From positions 2,294,001 to 2,358,000 of the forward strand of contig NZ_CP139368.1 in assembly GCF_034120055.1 (NCBI RefSeq): a stretch of DNA of 64,000 nucleotides, written 5' to 3'. The notes under the pieces are model-generated. The model searched no databases. It saw only the letters and a list, made by a program, of their open reading frames with translations, and was not told the origin of the DNA. Of this stretch, positions 47,572 through 57,184 are shown piece by piece. The stretch comes from Microbacterium rhizosphaerae (GTDB taxonomy: Bacteria > Actinomycetota > Actinomycetes > Actinomycetales > Microbacteriaceae). Position numbers and translations under genes: made by a program. Position 1 is the stretch's first letter. Each line of letters begins with the position of its first letter.

Positions 47572-48785
47572 GCGTGCACCAACGGGGAGAGGAGGTAGAA
47601 GAGCGCCAGAACGGCGACACCGGACGGAAGGATCGAGTCGAGACGGTCGAGGACTCCCCCGTGGCCGGGCAGCCACGAGCTCATGTCTTTGATGCCGAGG
47701 TCGCGCTTGATCATGGACTCGCCGAGATCGCCGATCGTGGCGGTCGCGAGGATGACGGCGCCGAAGACGAGTCCGGCCCACACGGGGATGTCGAGCATGA
47801 ACAACGCGAGGAGGACGCCCGCCACCAGCACGCCGACCGCTGCGCCGGCGAAGCCTTCCCATGTCTTCTTGGGGCTGATTCGCGGGGCCATGGGGTGTCT
47901 GCCGAGGGTCAGGCCGGTCGCGTAGGCGGCCGTGTCCGCGACGACGACGACGATGATGCCGGCGAGCACCCACCACTGCCCGGTCTGCTCGCGCAGCAGG
48001 ATCACCCCGAGGCTCCCGAGGAAGGGCACATAGAGGAACGCGAAGACGCCGATCAGGATGTCGTCGAGCACGTCGCCGTACGTCCGGCCGTCGCGAGCCG
48101 CCATCTGCCCGATCGCGCGCCACACGATGATCAGTGCGATCGCGGCGAACACCACCACCCAGTGCACCCAGTCGGCGAACAGGAAGCCCGCCGCGATCAC
48201 GCCCGCGCCCGTGATCAGCTGCGGGATGACATCGATCCGGCGCCCTGCGGCCTGCAGGGCACGTGCGAACTCGAAGGCGCCGAGCAGGCACGCCGCCAGT
48301 GCGATGAGCGCGAACAGCCACGAGACGAACAGGAGCGACGCGAGGACGACCGCACCGATCCCGAGTCCGATGAGGATGGCGAGGATCAGGTCCCGGCCCG
48401 TCCGCTGCTTGATGCGCTCGTTGGCGACCTCGAACTCGGCGCGCGCCTGCGCCATGTGCTGCTCGAACTCGTTGCGCGGGATGCGGACCGCCGGCACGCC
48501 GTCCGGCCCCGACGGAGGCGGTGGGGCATCGTCGACGTCGCGAGGCTCGGCCTCGTCCTTCGACGGCGGCGCGGTCTCGTCTGCTCCCGCGGCGACCGGC
48601 TGCGGCAGCGGCGGCAGCGGCGGAAGGGGTGGCACGGCAGGAGGTGGTGGCACGGCGGGAGGCGGTGGCACGGCGGGAAGGGCGGTCGATCCGGTGTCCG
48701 GGCGCTGCGACCGATCCCGTTTGCGATGGGACGGCGCGTGCGCACCCTCCTCGCCGGGTGTGCGGTCAGCGGGAGCATCGGTCAT
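47568..48785 (-). CDS. cdsA: Phosphatidate cytidylyltransferase
   Basis: A 405-residue integral membrane enzyme that makes CDP-diacylglycerol from phosphatidate and CTP for phospholipid synthesis. The first ~125 residues are cytoplasmic and low-complexity (a run of PPPAVPP repeats, then acidic), longer than usual. About eight membrane helices follow, and the family signature LPGHGGVLDRLDSILPSG lies near the C-terminus. The stop overlaps the DivIVA-like gene start, and frr lies 9 bp upstream. Between frr and here is the conserved frr-cdsA order. Confidence 0.93.
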   Translation of the reverse strand: MTDAPADRTPGEEGAHAPSHRKRDRSQRPDTGSTALPAVPPPPAVPPPPAVPPLPPLPPLPQPVAAGADETAPPSKDEAEPRDVDDAPPPPSGPDGVPAVRIPRNEFEQHMAQARAEFEVANERIKQRTGRDLILAILIGLGIGAVVLASLLFVSWLFALIALAACLLGAFEFARALQAAGRRIDVIPQLITGAGVIAAGFLFADWVHWVVVFAAIALIIVWRAIGQMAARDGRTYGDVLDDILIGVFAFLYVPFLGSLGVILLREQTGQWWVLAGIIVVVVADTAAYATGLTLGRHPMAPRISPKKTWEGFAGAAVGVLVAGVLLALFMLDIPVWAGLVFGAVILATATIGDLGESMIKRDLGIKDMSSWLPGHGGVLDRLDSILPSGVAVLALFYLLSPLVHA

Positions 48786-48794
48786 CGGCGCGCC

Positions 48795-49349
48795 TCAGAC
48801 CTCCAGCAGTTCGGCTTCTTTGCGCTTGAGCGCCTCGTCGATCTCGTCGACGTGGGAGCGGGTGACGGCGTCGAGCTCTTTCTCGGCACGCGTCAGCTCG
48901 TCGTCGCCGACCTCGCCCTTCAGCGCATCGAGGTCGTCCTTCGCCTTGCGACGGATGCCACGCACGTGCACCTTCGCGTCCTCGCCCTTGCTCCGGACGA
49001 TCTTCACGAACTCCTTGCGGCGCTCCGCGGTGAGCTCCGGAAGCGTGACGCGCACGAGGGCGCCGTCGTTCGTGGGGTTCGCACCGAGGTTCGGCATGTC
49101 GCGGATCGCCTGCTCGATCGCCTTCAGCGCCGACTTGTCGTACGGGTTGACGACGAGCGTGCGCGCCTCGGGGTTGCTCAGGGAGGCGAGCTGCGCCAGC
49201 GGTGTCGGCGAGCCGTAGTAGTCGACCATGACCTTCTGGAACATCTGCGGGTTCGCGCGGCCCGTGCGGACGGTCGCGAAGTCCTCCTTCGCGGCCTCCA
49301 CTGCCCGATCCATGCGGGTTGCGGTCTCGGACAGGACGTCGGCGATCAC
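48795..49349 (-). CDS. frr: Ribosome recycling factor
   Basis: A 184-residue tRNA-mimic that, with EF-G, splits post-termination ribosomes. The protein shows the conserved [27 protein letters not shown] near the N-terminus, [28 protein letters not shown] in domain II and the C-terminal three-helix-bundle residues [15 protein letters not shown]. Length is exact for the family. It is between pyrH (90 bp upstream) and cdsA (9 bp downstream), the conserved rpsB-tsf-pyrH-frr-cdsA order. Confidence 0.97.
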   Translation of the reverse strand: MIADVLSETATRMDRAVEAAKEDFATVRTGRANPQMFQKVMVDYYGSPTPLAQLASLSNPEARTLVVNPYDKSALKAIEQAIRDMPNLGANPTNDGALVRVTLPELTAERRKEFVKIVRSKGEDAKVHVRGIRRKAKDDLDALKGEVGDDELTRAEKELDAVTRSHVDEIDEALKRKEAELLEV

Positions 49350-49438
49350 GGGGGCTCCATTCGATCCAGAGGTTCACATCAGTCTAGTCGGCGCGCCCCG
49401 CGCGGCCGCGGACGGCGGTCGCCGCGTCACGCGGTCGA

Positions 49439-50158
49439 TCAGGCGGTGACGAGCGTCCCGATGCGCTCGCCGAGCAGCGCCCGCGTGACGTTGCCCGCGG
49501 GCTCCATGCCGAACACGCGCATATCCATCTTGTTGTCCATGCACAGGCTGAACGCGGTCGAGTCGACGACGCGGAGACCGCGCTGAAGGGCCTCGAGGTA
49601 GGTGATCGTATCGATCTTCGTGGCGGATGCATCCGTCTTCGGGTCGGCCGTGTACACGCCGTCGACGCCGTTCTTGGCGACGAGGACCTCGTCGGCGTCG
49701 ATCTCGAGGGCCCGCTGCGCGGCGACCGTGTCGGTCGAGAAGTACGGGAGTCCGGCGCCCGCGCCGAAGATGACGACGCGGCCCTTCTCCATGTGACGTT
49801 CGGCGCGGCGCGGGATATACGGCTCGGCGACCTGCGTCATGGAGATGGCGGACTGCACGCGGGTCGCGGCACCCGCCTGCTCGAGGAAGTCCTGAAGGGC
49901 GAGCGCGTTCATGACGGTGCCGAGCATGCCCATGTAGTCGGCACGCCCCCGGTCCATGCCGCGCTGCTGCAGTTCGGCGCCGCGGAAGAAGTTCCCGCCG
50001 CCGACCACGATGGCGATCTCGACCTGATCGACCGCGGCCGCGATCTCACGCGCGATCTGACCGACGACATCGGGGTTCACGCCCAGCTGTCCGGCCCCGA
50101 AGGCTTCGCCGGAGAGCTTCAGGAGGACGCGGCGGCGCCCGGTGTTCTCGGTGATCAC
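49439..50158 (-). CDS. pyrH: Uridylate kinase (UMP kinase)
   Basis: A 239-residue bacterial UMP kinase of the amino-acid-kinase fold. The N-terminus [16 protein letters not shown], the substrate loop [20 protein letters not shown] (Gly-Gly-Asn-Phe/Arg binding), [18 protein letters not shown] and the C-terminal [15 protein letters not shown] are diagnostic. GTG start at 50158, with GAGAGGAA seven bases upstream. A tsf terminator lies upstream, so it has its own promoter; TAGATT (50185-50190, minus strand) is a possible -10. Confidence 0.97.
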   Translation of the reverse strand: MITENTGRRRVLLKLSGEAFGAGQLGVNPDVVGQIAREIAAAVDQVEIAIVVGGGNFFRGAELQQRGMDRGRADYMGMLGTVMNALALQDFLEQAGAATRVQSAISMTQVAEPYIPRRAERHMEKGRVVIFGAGAGLPYFSTDTVAAQRALEIDADEVLVAKNGVDGVYTADPKTDASATKIDTITYLEALQRGLRVVDSTAFSLCMDNKMDMRVFGMEPAGNVTRALLGERIGTLVTA

Positions 50159-50197
50159 GTGTTGTTCCTCTCGTCGCGAGTCAAAATCTACATGCCA

Positions 50198-50226
50198 AGG
50201 GCCCGCACCGAGCAGGTGCGGGCCCT
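50198..50226 (-). terminator. Terminator hairpin downstream of tsf
   Basis: A 12-bp perfect stem (AGGGCCCGCACC and complement) around the 5-base loop GAGCA lies 11 bp past the tsf stop. On the minus strand the stem is followed within 15 bp by GATTTTGAC, so it may need factor assistance. It separates the rpsB-tsf transcript from pyrH. Confidence 0.7.
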
Positions 50227-50236
50227 GGGGGGATGA

Positions 50237-51064
50237 CTACGCGCCGACCTTGAAGCGGGCGAAGTCGGTCACCGTGATGCCGGCGTCCTTCGCGACCTGC
50301 GCAACGGACAGCTTGTTGTCCTTCGCGTAGTCCTGGTCGAGCAGAGCGACCTGCTTGAAGAACGCGTTCACGCGACCCTCGACGATCTTCGGGAGCGCGG
50401 CCTCCGGCTTGCCCTCGTTGCGCGAGATCTCGGTGACGATCTCGCGCTCCTTCTCCACGTCCGCCTCGGGCACGTCGTCCCGGGAGAGGTAGGTCGGGTT
50501 CGCGAACGAGATGTGCTGCGCGATGCTGCGAGCGGTCTCCGCGTCGTCACCCGAGTAGGCGACCACGACGCCGACCTGCGGCGGCAGGTCCTTGCTCGTG
50601 CGGTGCAGGTACACCTGGAAGTTGTCACCGGTCAGGGTGCGCACACGGCGCAGCTCGACCTTCTCGCCGAGGATCGCGGCCTCGTCCGAGATGAGCTGGC
50701 CGACGGTCTGCGAGCCGGCGGGGGCGTCCAACCCGGCCTCGGCCGAGTCCGCGGCGACCGCGGCGACGGCGTCGGCGACCTTGTCGGCGAGGGCGATGAA
50801 CTTCTCGTTCTTCGCGACGAAGTCGGTCTCGGTGTTCAGCTCGATGAGCGTGACCTTGCCGTCGCTCTCGCGGGCGGCGACCAGACCCTCGCTCGTCGAG
50901 CGGTCGGCACGCTTCGCGTTGCCCTTCGCGCCCTTGAGGCGGAGGATCTCGACGGCCTTGTCCATGTCGCCGTCGGCCTCTTCGAGGGCCTTCTTCGTGT
51001 CGACCATGCCCGTGCCGAGCTGCTCGCGGAGAGCCTTGATGTCGGCGATGGTGAAGTTTGCCAT
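50237..51064 (-). CDS. tsf: Translation elongation factor Ts
   Basis: A 275-residue guanine nucleotide exchange factor for EF-Tu. Hallmarks: ANFTIADIKALREQLGTGMVDTKKALEEADGD at the N-terminus (UBA-like, first contact helix), the subdomain N motif ELNTETDFVAKNEKFIAL with the TDFV loop that inserts into EF-Tu, and C-terminal ITVTDFARFKVGA. ATG at 51064 was chosen from the family start; the frame opens upstream to 51097. It follows rpsB by 97 bp with a hairpin after the stop. The length is normal for actinobacteria. Confidence 0.97.
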   Translation of the reverse strand: MANFTIADIKALREQLGTGMVDTKKALEEADGDMDKAVEILRLKGAKGNAKRADRSTSEGLVAARESDGKVTLIELNTETDFVAKNEKFIALADKVADAVAAVAADSAEAGLDAPAGSQTVGQLISDEAAILGEKVELRRVRTLTGDNFQVYLHRTSKDLPPQVGVVVAYSGDDAETARSIAQHISFANPTYLSRDDVPEADVEKEREIVTEISRNEGKPEAALPKIVEGRVNAFFKQVALLDQDYAKDNKLSVAQVAKDAGITVTDFARFKVGA

Positions 51065-51161
51065 GGGTGGCGGCTCCTTGTTCGTGTCAGTTCTCATGGA
51101 TGCCGCGGCGGAGCCGTCCTGAGACGACTCCGCCGGGCGAAAGACGGGTTGAGGGGTTCGA

Positions 51162-52166
51162 TCAGGCCTCGGTGCTCTCGGCCTCGGCGGCGAGCTCCTC
51201 GGCGACGATCTCGTCGGCGATGGCCTCGGCAGCGAGCTCCTCGGCGATCTCCTCCGCCACGACCGCCTCGACGGCCAGCTCCTCGGCGGCCTCCTCGTCG
51301 CCCGCCTCGGCGGCGGCGATGGCCTCGGCGGCCAGCTCCTCGGCGACCTCTTCGGCCACGACGGCCTCGGTGGCGAGCTCGACGGCGTCGGCCTCGGCGG
51401 CAGCGGCGCCCTGCTCCAGCAGCTCGCGCTCCCACTCGGCCAGCGGCTCGGCCTGGGTCTCGTCGGTGGCCGGCTGGTGGCGCTGGATGAGGCCCTCGGC
51501 GGCGGCGTCGGCGATGATGCGGGTCAGCAGCGAGACGGAGCGGATCGCGTCGTCGTTGCCGGGGATCGGGTACTGGAACTCGTCCGGGTCGGCGTTCGTG
51601 TCGAGGATGCCGATCACGGGGATGCCGAGCTTCTTGGCCTCGTCGATGGCGAGGTGCTCGCGCTTGGCGTCGACGACCCACAGTGCCGAGGGGGTCTTCT
51701 GCAGGTTGCGGATGCCGCCGAGCGACTTGTGCAGCTTGTCGAGCTCACGACGCTTGAGCAGGAGCTCCTTCTTGGTGAAGCCGCTCGCAGCCGGGTCTTC
51801 GAAGTCGAGCTCCTCGAGCTCCTTCATGCGCGCGAGGCGCTTGCTGACCGTGCTGAAGTTGGTGAGCAGACCACCGAGCCAGCGCTGGTTGACGTACGGC
51901 TGGCCCACGCGGGTCGCCTGCTCCGCGAGCACCTCCTGCGCCTGCTTCTTCGTGCCGACGAAGAGGATGGTGCCACCGTGGGCGACCGTCTCCTTGACGA
52001 ACTCGTAGGCCTTGTCGATGTAGGCCAGCGACTGCTGGAGGTCGATGATGTGGATGCCGCTGCGCTCCGTGAGGATGAAGCGCTTGACCTTCGGGTTCCA
52101 CCGGCGGGTCTGGTGTCCGAAGTGGACGCCGCTGTCGAGCAGCTGGCGAATGGTGACGACGGCCAT
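51162..52166 (-). CDS. rpsB: 30S ribosomal protein S2 with acidic C-terminal extension
   Basis: A 334-residue ribosomal protein. Residues 1-235 are the normal S2 core ([81 protein letters not shown]). After about residue 247 there is an ~87-residue tail made almost only of Ala, Glu, Val, Ile, Leu and Asp, with no Lys or Arg. A 19-residue unit recurs with a 33-residue period (266-284 and 299-317). Start at ATG 52166; the leader is long. Confidence 0.96.
   Translation of the reverse strand: MAVVTIRQLLDSGVHFGHQTRRWNPKVKRFILTERSGIHIIDLQQSLAYIDKAYEFVKETVAHGGTILFVGTKKQAQEVLAEQATRVGQPYVNQRWLGGLLTNFSTVSKRLARMKELEELDFEDPAASGFTKKELLLKRRELDKLHKSLGGIRNLQKTPSALWVVDAKREHLAIDEAKKLGIPVIGILDTNADPDEFQYPIPGNDDAIRSVSLLTRIIADAAAEGLIQRHQPATDETQAEPLAEWERELLEQGAAAAEADAVELATEAVVAEEVAEELAAEAIAAAEAGDEEAAEELAVEAVVAEEIAEELAAEAIADEIVAEELAAEAESTEA
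51216..51371. repeat. rpsB: Internal direct repeat in the rpsB tail
   Basis: Bases 51315-51371 and 51216-51272 are two copies, 99 bp apart, encoding [19 protein letters not shown] and [19 protein letters not shown]. The intervening part is similar in composition. The spacing is in frame (33 codons), as expected if the tail grew by slippage. Confidence 0.7.
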
Positions 52167-52478
52167 GGCCGTTCTCCTGTTCCGGCGCCTCGCGGCGCCC
52201 TGTTCGGTTCTTCGCGACGATCGGCGATCGCCACGCCTGGCGCCCGGCGCACTCCCACCCGCAGCAATGCTGGGGACCGTGGGGAGTGGATGCCGTCCGA
52301 TGCGGGTTCCGCTCGGACTCTGGGCACGCGGAGTCACCCCGACGAGCGGGATGCACGACAAGTGTATCAGTCGAGGGTGGCGGGCATGATTCTCTCCACT
52401 TCCCTGGTCGCGTGCTCCGCATCCACCGCTCGCGAGCGGACGGATCCGTCCCCGGCCGGCGACGAGGAGGATCGCGTG
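52167..52478. other. Divergent rpsB / M23 intergenic region with long rpsB leader
   Basis: This 312-bp interval has no convincing gene. On the minus strand CTGATACACT (52361-52370) is an extended -10 element like that of rpsA and predicts an rpsB leader of about 185 nt; a small GGCGC/GCGCC hairpin (52178-52192) lies near the rpsB start. A + frame open through most of it would give the M23 protein an ATG at 52386, but the start at 52479 is better supported. Confidence 0.5.
52361..52370 (-). promoter_or_regulatory. rpsB: Putative extended -10 element of the rpsB promoter
   Basis: Minus strand CTGATACACT matches the rpsA element (CTGATACTCT) at nine of ten positions, including the TGn extension. 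No clear -35 hexamer lies 16-18 bp upstream. About 195 bp separate it from the rpsB ATG. Confidence 0.45.
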
Positions 52479-53015
52479 ATGACACCGCTCGTCCGAGGCC
52501 TCGTCCTCGCCGTCGTCACGATCGGACTGGTCGCCGTTCCCGGCGGTGCGGCGGCATCGTCGGCCGCGATGGCAGCGCGGGCGCCGTCCGGCGGTCCCAC
52601 GGCGCACGGATGGCTCTGGCCTGTACACGGTGCGCGGATCGCAACGCCCTACGCCGCGCCCGCGCAGGCGTACGGTCCCGGTCACCGCGGTGTCGACCTC
52701 GAGCCGCGGGGCGGCGACGCACACGTCCGGAGCCCGGCGGACGGCGTCGTGGCGTTCTCCGGCATGATCGCGGGGCGAGGGATCCTGACGATCGACCACG
52801 GCGGCGGGCTCGTCACCACCCTCGAGCCGATCACGTCGGAGCTCCACCCGGGGGACGCCGTGAGCGGCGGCGAAGAGGTCGGTGAGATCTCGCTGGGCGG
52901 GCATGCGCCCGCGGCGGCGATCCACTTCGGAGTGCGGCTGAACGGCGAGTACATCAATCCCCTGCTGCTGCTGGGAGGCGTGCCGAGGGCGATCCTGCTG
53001 CCTTGCTGCGAGTAG
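52479..53015 (+). CDS. Secreted M23-family (LytM-like) endopeptidase
   Basis: A 178-residue exported protein with an N-terminal signal sequence (about residues 2-27, [25 protein letters not shown]) and a compact LytM domain (about 55-170). The zinc ligands His and Asp occur in [11 protein letters not shown] and the third, His, in [17 protein letters not shown]. The HxH motif is AIH here, so the His that normally aids catalysis is Ala; weak activity or a regulatory role is possible. GAGGAGG lies eight bases before ATG 52479 (GTG at 52476 is adjacent). It is divergent from rpsB and convergent with xerC (8 bp between stops). Confidence 0.85.
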   Translation: MTPLVRGLVLAVVTIGLVAVPGGAAASSAAMAARAPSGGPTAHGWLWPVHGARIATPYAAPAQAYGPGHRGVDLEPRGGDAHVRSPADGVVAFSGMIAGRGILTIDHGGGLVTTLEPITSELHPGDAVSGGEEVGEISLGGHAPAAAIHFGVRLNGEYINPLLLLGGVPRAILLPCCE

Positions 53016-53023
53016 TGGCGCCG

Positions 53024-53941
53024 TCAGGCCCGCGGATGCGCGAGCTTGTAGGCGGCGGCAAGCCGCTCGCTCGAGACGTGGGTGTAGATCTGCGTGGTGC
53101 CGAGGCTCGCGTGTCCGAGCAGTTCCTGCACGCTCCTGAGGTCGGCGCCGCCGTCGAGCAGGTGGGTGGCCGCCGAGTGGCGCAGCAGGTGCGGACCGAC
53201 GGCGGCCGATCCGACGACGGGACCGATCACGCGCGTGACGAGGTCGTAGACGGCCCGCGGTGACATGCGGCGGCCGCGCGCTCCGAGGAACAGCGCTCGC
53301 CCGTCCGTGCGCCGCACGTCGCCCTCGACGCGGGCGGCGAGCGTCGGTCGCCCTCGCGCGAGATACGCGTCGAGCGCCTGGGCTGCCGGCATCCCGTACG
53401 GCACGACCCTTTCCTTCGAACCCTTGCCGAGCACCCGCGCCGTGGCGCGCCCGCGGTCGAGGTCGTCGATATCGAGACCGCAGAGCTCCGAGACGCGCAC
53501 TCCCGTGGCATACAGCAGCTCGAGGATCGCGTGATCGCGCAGGGCGACCGCATCCCCGTCCTGCGCCGTGCGGGCGAGCGCGTCGAGTGCGGCGCCGACT
53601 CCCTCGGTCGTGGCGACCTTGGGCAGCGGCCGGCTGCGCTTCGGTGCGACGAGTCGGAGAGAGGGATCGGATGCCAGGAGCTCCTGTTCGAGGGCCCAGC
53701 CGAAGAAACCCCGTGCGGCCGCAGCGCGGCGCGCGATGGACGAGCGCGCGTCGCCGTGCTTCGCGCGCTCCCAGAGCCAGGACCGCAGGTGCTCGAGGTC
53801 GATGTCCTCCAGCGGAACCCCCGCTGTCGCCGCGGCCAGGCCCGCGAGGTCGGATCGATACGCCCGAACGGTCGCGGGCGACAGGCGCCGCACGTCGGCG
53901 AGATACGCCGTGTAGCGGTCGACGGCGGCCATGAGCTCCAT
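53024..53941 (-). CDS. xerC: Tyrosine recombinase XerC
   Basis: A 305-residue site-specific recombinase that resolves chromosome dimers at dif with XerD. The N-terminal core-binding domain (about 1-95) has the typical [16 protein letters not shown]; the catalytic residues are Arg149 ([11 protein letters not shown]), Lys173 ([12 protein letters not shown]), His251 and Arg254 ([12 protein letters not shown]), His277 ([10 protein letters not shown]) and the nucleophile Tyr286 (IYTHVS). ATG at 53941 follows AGGA; ATG at 53932 is a shorter option. The frame is open far upstream, but that stretch reads as noise. A partner xerD or a dif site was not found in this window. Confidence 0.93.
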   Translation of the reverse strand: MELMAAVDRYTAYLADVRRLSPATVRAYRSDLAGLAAATAGVPLEDIDLEHLRSWLWERAKHGDARSSIARRAAAARGFFGWALEQELLASDPSLRLVAPKRSRPLPKVATTEGVGAALDALARTAQDGDAVALRDHAILELLYATGVRVSELCGLDIDDLDRGRATARVLGKGSKERVVPYGMPAAQALDAYLARGRPTLAARVEGDVRRTDGRALFLGARGRRMSPRAVYDLVTRVIGPVVGSAAVGPHLLRHSAATHLLDGGADLRSVQELLGHASLGTTQIYTHVSSERLAAAYKLAHPRA

Positions 53942-54063
53942 GGGTCCATCCTGCGACCCGCCCGCCGGGTGCGCGGCGGGGCGCGCGGCGATTCCCCGGC
54001 CTGATGAGGCCCTCCGTCGAGCACCGTGCCGTCGCCGCGGCGGCCGAGCGGACCACGCATCGC

Positions 54064-55293
54064 TCAACCGCTCGGGACGAGCCTCCGCCAGCCGGCGGCA
54101 TCCGCCTCGGCTTCCCCGTCCAGGCGCATGAGGCCGAGATGCAGCGTGACGTCGTCTACCGCCATGCCGCTGCGCCGCGCGATCTCGTCCACCGTGCGAC
54201 CATTGCGCAAGCTCAGCGCGTCGCCGACGCGAGTCCTGTCGTCCGTCCGCGGCCGCCGATCCCCGGCGGAGGGGGTCTGGCCCGAGCCGTCCGGGGACGG
54301 CATCAGGAATAGCCCGTCGCCCTCGAGCAGCTCGAGGACGTCGCCCGCCCCGGTGATGCATCGCACATCCCTGTCGGAGTCGCGAAGCAGGCGGTGACAC
54401 CCCGCGGAAGCGGGGCTCGTGACAGGACCCGGGACCGCCCCGACCGCCCGGCACAGATCGGTGGCGTGGTTCACCGTGTTCAGCGCGCCACTGCGCCACC
54501 CCGCCTCGACGACCACGGTGGCATCGGAGACCGCCGCGATGAGACGATTCCGTGCCAGGAAGCGCCACTTCGTCGGAGCCCCGCCGCAGGGAACCTCGCT
54601 GACCACGACTCCGGATCGCGCGATGCGCTCCAGGAGCTCGAAGTGACCCGCCGGGTACGGTCGCTCGACCCCGCCGGCGAGGAAGGCGGCGGTCACGCCA
54701 CCTGCATCGAGCGCGGCCCGATGGGCGGCCCCGTCGATGCCGTAGGCCGCCCCGGACACCACCGCGACGCCGCGGCCCGCGAGCTCGGATGCGAGCTCTC
54801 GCGCCACGTGCTCCCCGTACGCCGTCGCGGCGCGGGCGCCCACCAGCGCGACCGCGGGGTGCAGCCGGGTCAGCGCTTCGCGCTCGCCGCGGATCCAGAG
54901 GCACGCCGGAGCGTTGTCGCCGAGATCGTCGAGGCCCCGGGGCCACCACGGATCGCCGGGGGCGACGAGGCCGACCGCATTCCGGCGGGCGATCTCGAAC
55001 GGCGCGTCGAGCTCCTCCTGGACGAGCCGCGGACGCCAGCGCTTCACGGCGTCGTGCCAGTCCCTCTCCCTCACCCCCGCGGCCTCGCGGCCGTCGTCGC
55101 CGGCGAGCACCAGCTGCAGGGCCGACACCGCGCCGAGCGCTGCGACGAGCGATCCGGCGACGCGGTCCCCCGCTTCGGCGATCGCGCTCCACAGGGCGGC
55201 CGCGTAGACCTCCTCGTGATCACGGGAACCCGCAGCGACGAGCGGCGCGACGAGCGAGCGAGCGCGAGAGGAGGAGAAGGTGGGACGGGTCAT
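54064..55293 (-). CDS. dprA: DNA-processing protein DprA
   Basis: A 409-residue protein of the DprA/Smf family, which loads RecA onto single-stranded DNA in transformation. An N-terminal helical region (about 1-120) precedes the Rossmann-like core: [82 protein letters not shown], and a C-terminal winged helix (about 345-409, [19 protein letters not shown]). ATG at 55293 overlaps the comM stop in ATGA. Most actinobacteria keep dprA without a known uptake system; no com uptake genes are in the window. Confidence 0.93.
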   Translation of the reverse strand: MTRPTFSSSRARSLVAPLVAAGSRDHEEVYAAALWSAIAEAGDRVAGSLVAALGAVSALQLVLAGDDGREAAGVRERDWHDAVKRWRPRLVQEELDAPFEIARRNAVGLVAPGDPWWPRGLDDLGDNAPACLWIRGEREALTRLHPAVALVGARAATAYGEHVARELASELAGRGVAVVSGAAYGIDGAAHRAALDAGGVTAAFLAGGVERPYPAGHFELLERIARSGVVVSEVPCGGAPTKWRFLARNRLIAAVSDATVVVEAGWRSGALNTVNHATDLCRAVGAVPGPVTSPASAGCHRLLRDSDRDVRCITGAGDVLELLEGDGLFLMPSPDGSGQTPSAGDRRPRTDDRTRVGDALSLRNGRTVDEIARRSGMAVDDVTLHLGLMRLDGEAEADAAGWRRLVPSG

Positions 55294-56822
55294 GTGCGGA
55301 TTCCCTTCTTGAGGAACAGGGCGCGGCCGATGTCGTCGATCGCGAGTCGGTCGCGGCCGTCGAGCGCAGCGGCGCTCCAGGCGAGGCGCAGGACGCGGTC
55401 GTAGCCGCGCAGCGTGAGAGAACCGCGGGCCAGGGCGTTGTCGAGGGGGCGCCGCACCGCGGGCGGCGGCGCGTACGGCCCCTGCCGCAGCCACGTGCCG
55501 GAGACGTGGGCGTTCAGGCGCCACGGCGTGTCACGCAGCAGGGAAGCCGTCCGCGCCCGGGCTTCGCTCACCCGATCGCGGGCCGTCGCCGTCGTGACAC
55601 CGGAGGAGCCGCGCGCCGTGTGCGCGACGGACACGCGGGTCATCGCGAGCTCGATGTCGACGCGGTCGAGCAGTGGTCCGGAGAGCCTGCTGTGGTAACG
55701 ACGGATGGCGAAGGGCGCGCACGTGCAGCTGCCGCCGCGCACGCCGTAGTCGCCGCACGGACACGGGTTGGTGGCGAGCACCAGCTGGAAGCGAGCCGGG
55801 AACTCGGCGCTGAGCCCGGAGCGATGGATGACGATCGACCCGTTCTCGAGGGGCTGCCGGAGCGCGTCGAGCGCGCTGCTCGCGAACTCGCCCGCCTCAT
55901 CGAGGAACAGGACGCCTTCCGTCGCGCGCGCGATGGCGCCCGGCCGGATGATCTTCGATCCGCCGCCGACGAGAGCGGCGACGCTGGCCGTGTGGTGCGG
56001 AGCTTCGAACGGCGGGGTGCGGGAGAGGTCGGTCACGGGATCGCCGGACAGCGACCGGACGGAGGCGACGGCCAGGGCCGCTTCGTCTTCGAGGGGAGGG
56101 AGGATGCCGGGCAGGCGCCGAGCCAGCATCGTCTTGCCCGCGCCCGGCGGTCCGCTCATCATGATGTGGTGTCCGCCGGCGGCCGCCACCTGCAGTGCTT
56201 CGACGGCCTCGGGCTGCCCGATCACGTCGGCCAGGTCGAGCGATTCGCTCTCCGCGACCGGAACCGGAGCCGCGCCCAGCGCTACGGGCTCGACCTCCGG
56301 CACCTCGACGCTCGCACCGTGGAAGCGGGCGGCCTCGGCGAGCGACCCGGCGCCGATCACGCGGATGCCGTCCACGAGCTCGGCCTCGCGCCGGTTGGAC
56401 TCCGGCACCACGACCCTGTCGAATCCCGCCCGCGCGGCCGCCAGAACGGCAGGGAGCACGCCGGGCACCGGGCGCAGGCGCCCGTCGAGGCCGAGCTCGC
56501 CCAGGTGGACCGTCGCGGCGACGGAGGCGGCATCCATGATCCCCTCCGTCGCCAGCGATGCGATCGCGATGGCGAGGTCGAAGCCCGACCCCTGCTTGGG
56601 CAGGCTCGCCGGCGAGAGGTTCACGGTCAGCCGACGGCGCGGGAGCGGGAGCTCGCTGTTGTCGCAGGCGTTGCGCACGCGCTGCACCGCCTCTCCGAGC
56701 GCCTTGTCGGGAAGGCCGATCAGCCGGAAGTCGGGCGTCTGCTTGGTCAGGTCGGCCTCGACCTCGACGATCGCGCCGTCGATTCCGGTCAGAGCGACCG
56801 ACCAGGTGCGCGCGACGCTCAC
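55290..56822 (-). CDS. comM: YifB/ComM-family Mg-chelatase-like AAA+ ATPase
   Basis: A 510-residue AAA+ protein. The N-terminal domain (about 1-170; TWSVALTGIDGAIVEVEADL, then SLPKQGSGFDLAIAIASL) belongs to the Lon-protease-like S5 fold; the ATPase has Walker A SGPPGAGKTML, Walker B EGVLFLDEAGEF and a C-terminal Mg-chelatase-like domain with CPCGDYG and CTCAPFAIRRYHSRLSGPLLDR. In Vibrio ComM is a hexameric branch-migration helicase in recombination. GTG at 56822 overlaps the yraN stop, and dprA follows in ATGA overlap, so the three form a coupled operon. Confidence 0.92.
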   Translation of the reverse strand: MSVARTWSVALTGIDGAIVEVEADLTKQTPDFRLIGLPDKALGEAVQRVRNACDNSELPLPRRRLTVNLSPASLPKQGSGFDLAIAIASLATEGIMDAASVAATVHLGELGLDGRLRPVPGVLPAVLAAARAGFDRVVVPESNRREAELVDGIRVIGAGSLAEAARFHGASVEVPEVEPVALGAAPVPVAESESLDLADVIGQPEAVEALQVAAAGGHHIMMSGPPGAGKTMLARRLPGILPPLEDEAALAVASVRSLSGDPVTDLSRTPPFEAPHHTASVAALVGGGSKIIRPGAIARATEGVLFLDEAGEFASSALDALRQPLENGSIVIHRSGLSAEFPARFQLVLATNPCPCGDYGVRGGSCTCAPFAIRRYHSRLSGPLLDRVDIELAMTRVSVAHTARGSSGVTTATARDRVSEARARTASLLRDTPWRLNAHVSGTWLRQGPYAPPPAVRRPLDNALARGSLTLRGYDRVLRLAWSAAALDGRDRLAIDDIGRALFLKKGIRT

Positions 56823-57184
56823 CACAGATCCTCGAGGTGCACGAGGGCGGCAGACGCCGGATCGGGACCGGTGATCGCGATCGCATCGAGGCGAAGCTCG
56901 CCCGCCGATTCGGGATGCGCCTGCCGCCACGCCATGGCGAGCCGCCACAGCCGGGCGCGCTTGCGCGCGTCGACAGCCTCGAGCGGATCGCCGAACAGGT
57001 CGCCCCGGCGGGTCTTCACCTCCACGACGGCGATCGCCCCGCCGCGCTCGGCGACGATGTCGATCTCACCGCCACGGGTGCGCCAGTTGCGGTCGAGGAT
57101 GCGGTAGCCCGTCGCTTCGAGATGCGCGGCTGCGCGGTCCTCGCCCGCGCGCCCCAGGTCGTCCTTCGCTGCCATGACGGCCAT
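56819..57184 (-). CDS. YraN family putative endonuclease (UPF0102)
   Basis: A 121-residue member of the YraN/UPF0102 family with a restriction-endonuclease-like fold. The nuclease motif GEIDIVAERGGAIAVVEVKTRRG (Asp ... Glu-x-Lys) is intact, and LGRAGEDRAAAHLEATGYRILDRNWR matches the family N-terminus. ATG at 57184 is given; the ATG at 57175 (MAAKDDLGRAGE) is an equally good start. Conserved neighbours comM-dprA suggest a role in DNA processing. The stop overlaps comM by 4 bp. Confidence 0.88.
   Translation of the reverse strand: MAVMAAKDDLGRAGEDRAAAHLEATGYRILDRNWRTRGGEIDIVAERGGAIAVVEVKTRRGDLFGDPLEAVDARKRARLWRLAMAWRQAHPESAGELRLDAIAITGPDPASAALVHLEDLW

Noticed and set aside
52386..52478. ATG at 52386 giving the M23 protein a lipobox-like start (LVAC)
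   Set aside because: The hydrophobic part is far too short for a signal peptide, while ATG 52479 has GAGGAGG and a normal signal sequence.
51162..54101. A 979-codon minus frame extending rpsB upstream
   Set aside because: The part above 52166 overlaps the M23 and xerC genes and has no S2 homology.
53024..55192. A long minus frame extending xerC to 722 codons
   Set aside because: The extension covers dprA in another frame and reads as noise; the normal XerC starts at 53941.
53024..57184. xerC-dprA-comM-yraN as a natural-competence locus
   Set aside because: The order is common in non-competent bacteria and no uptake-machinery genes are visible, so only housekeeping DNA processing is claimed.
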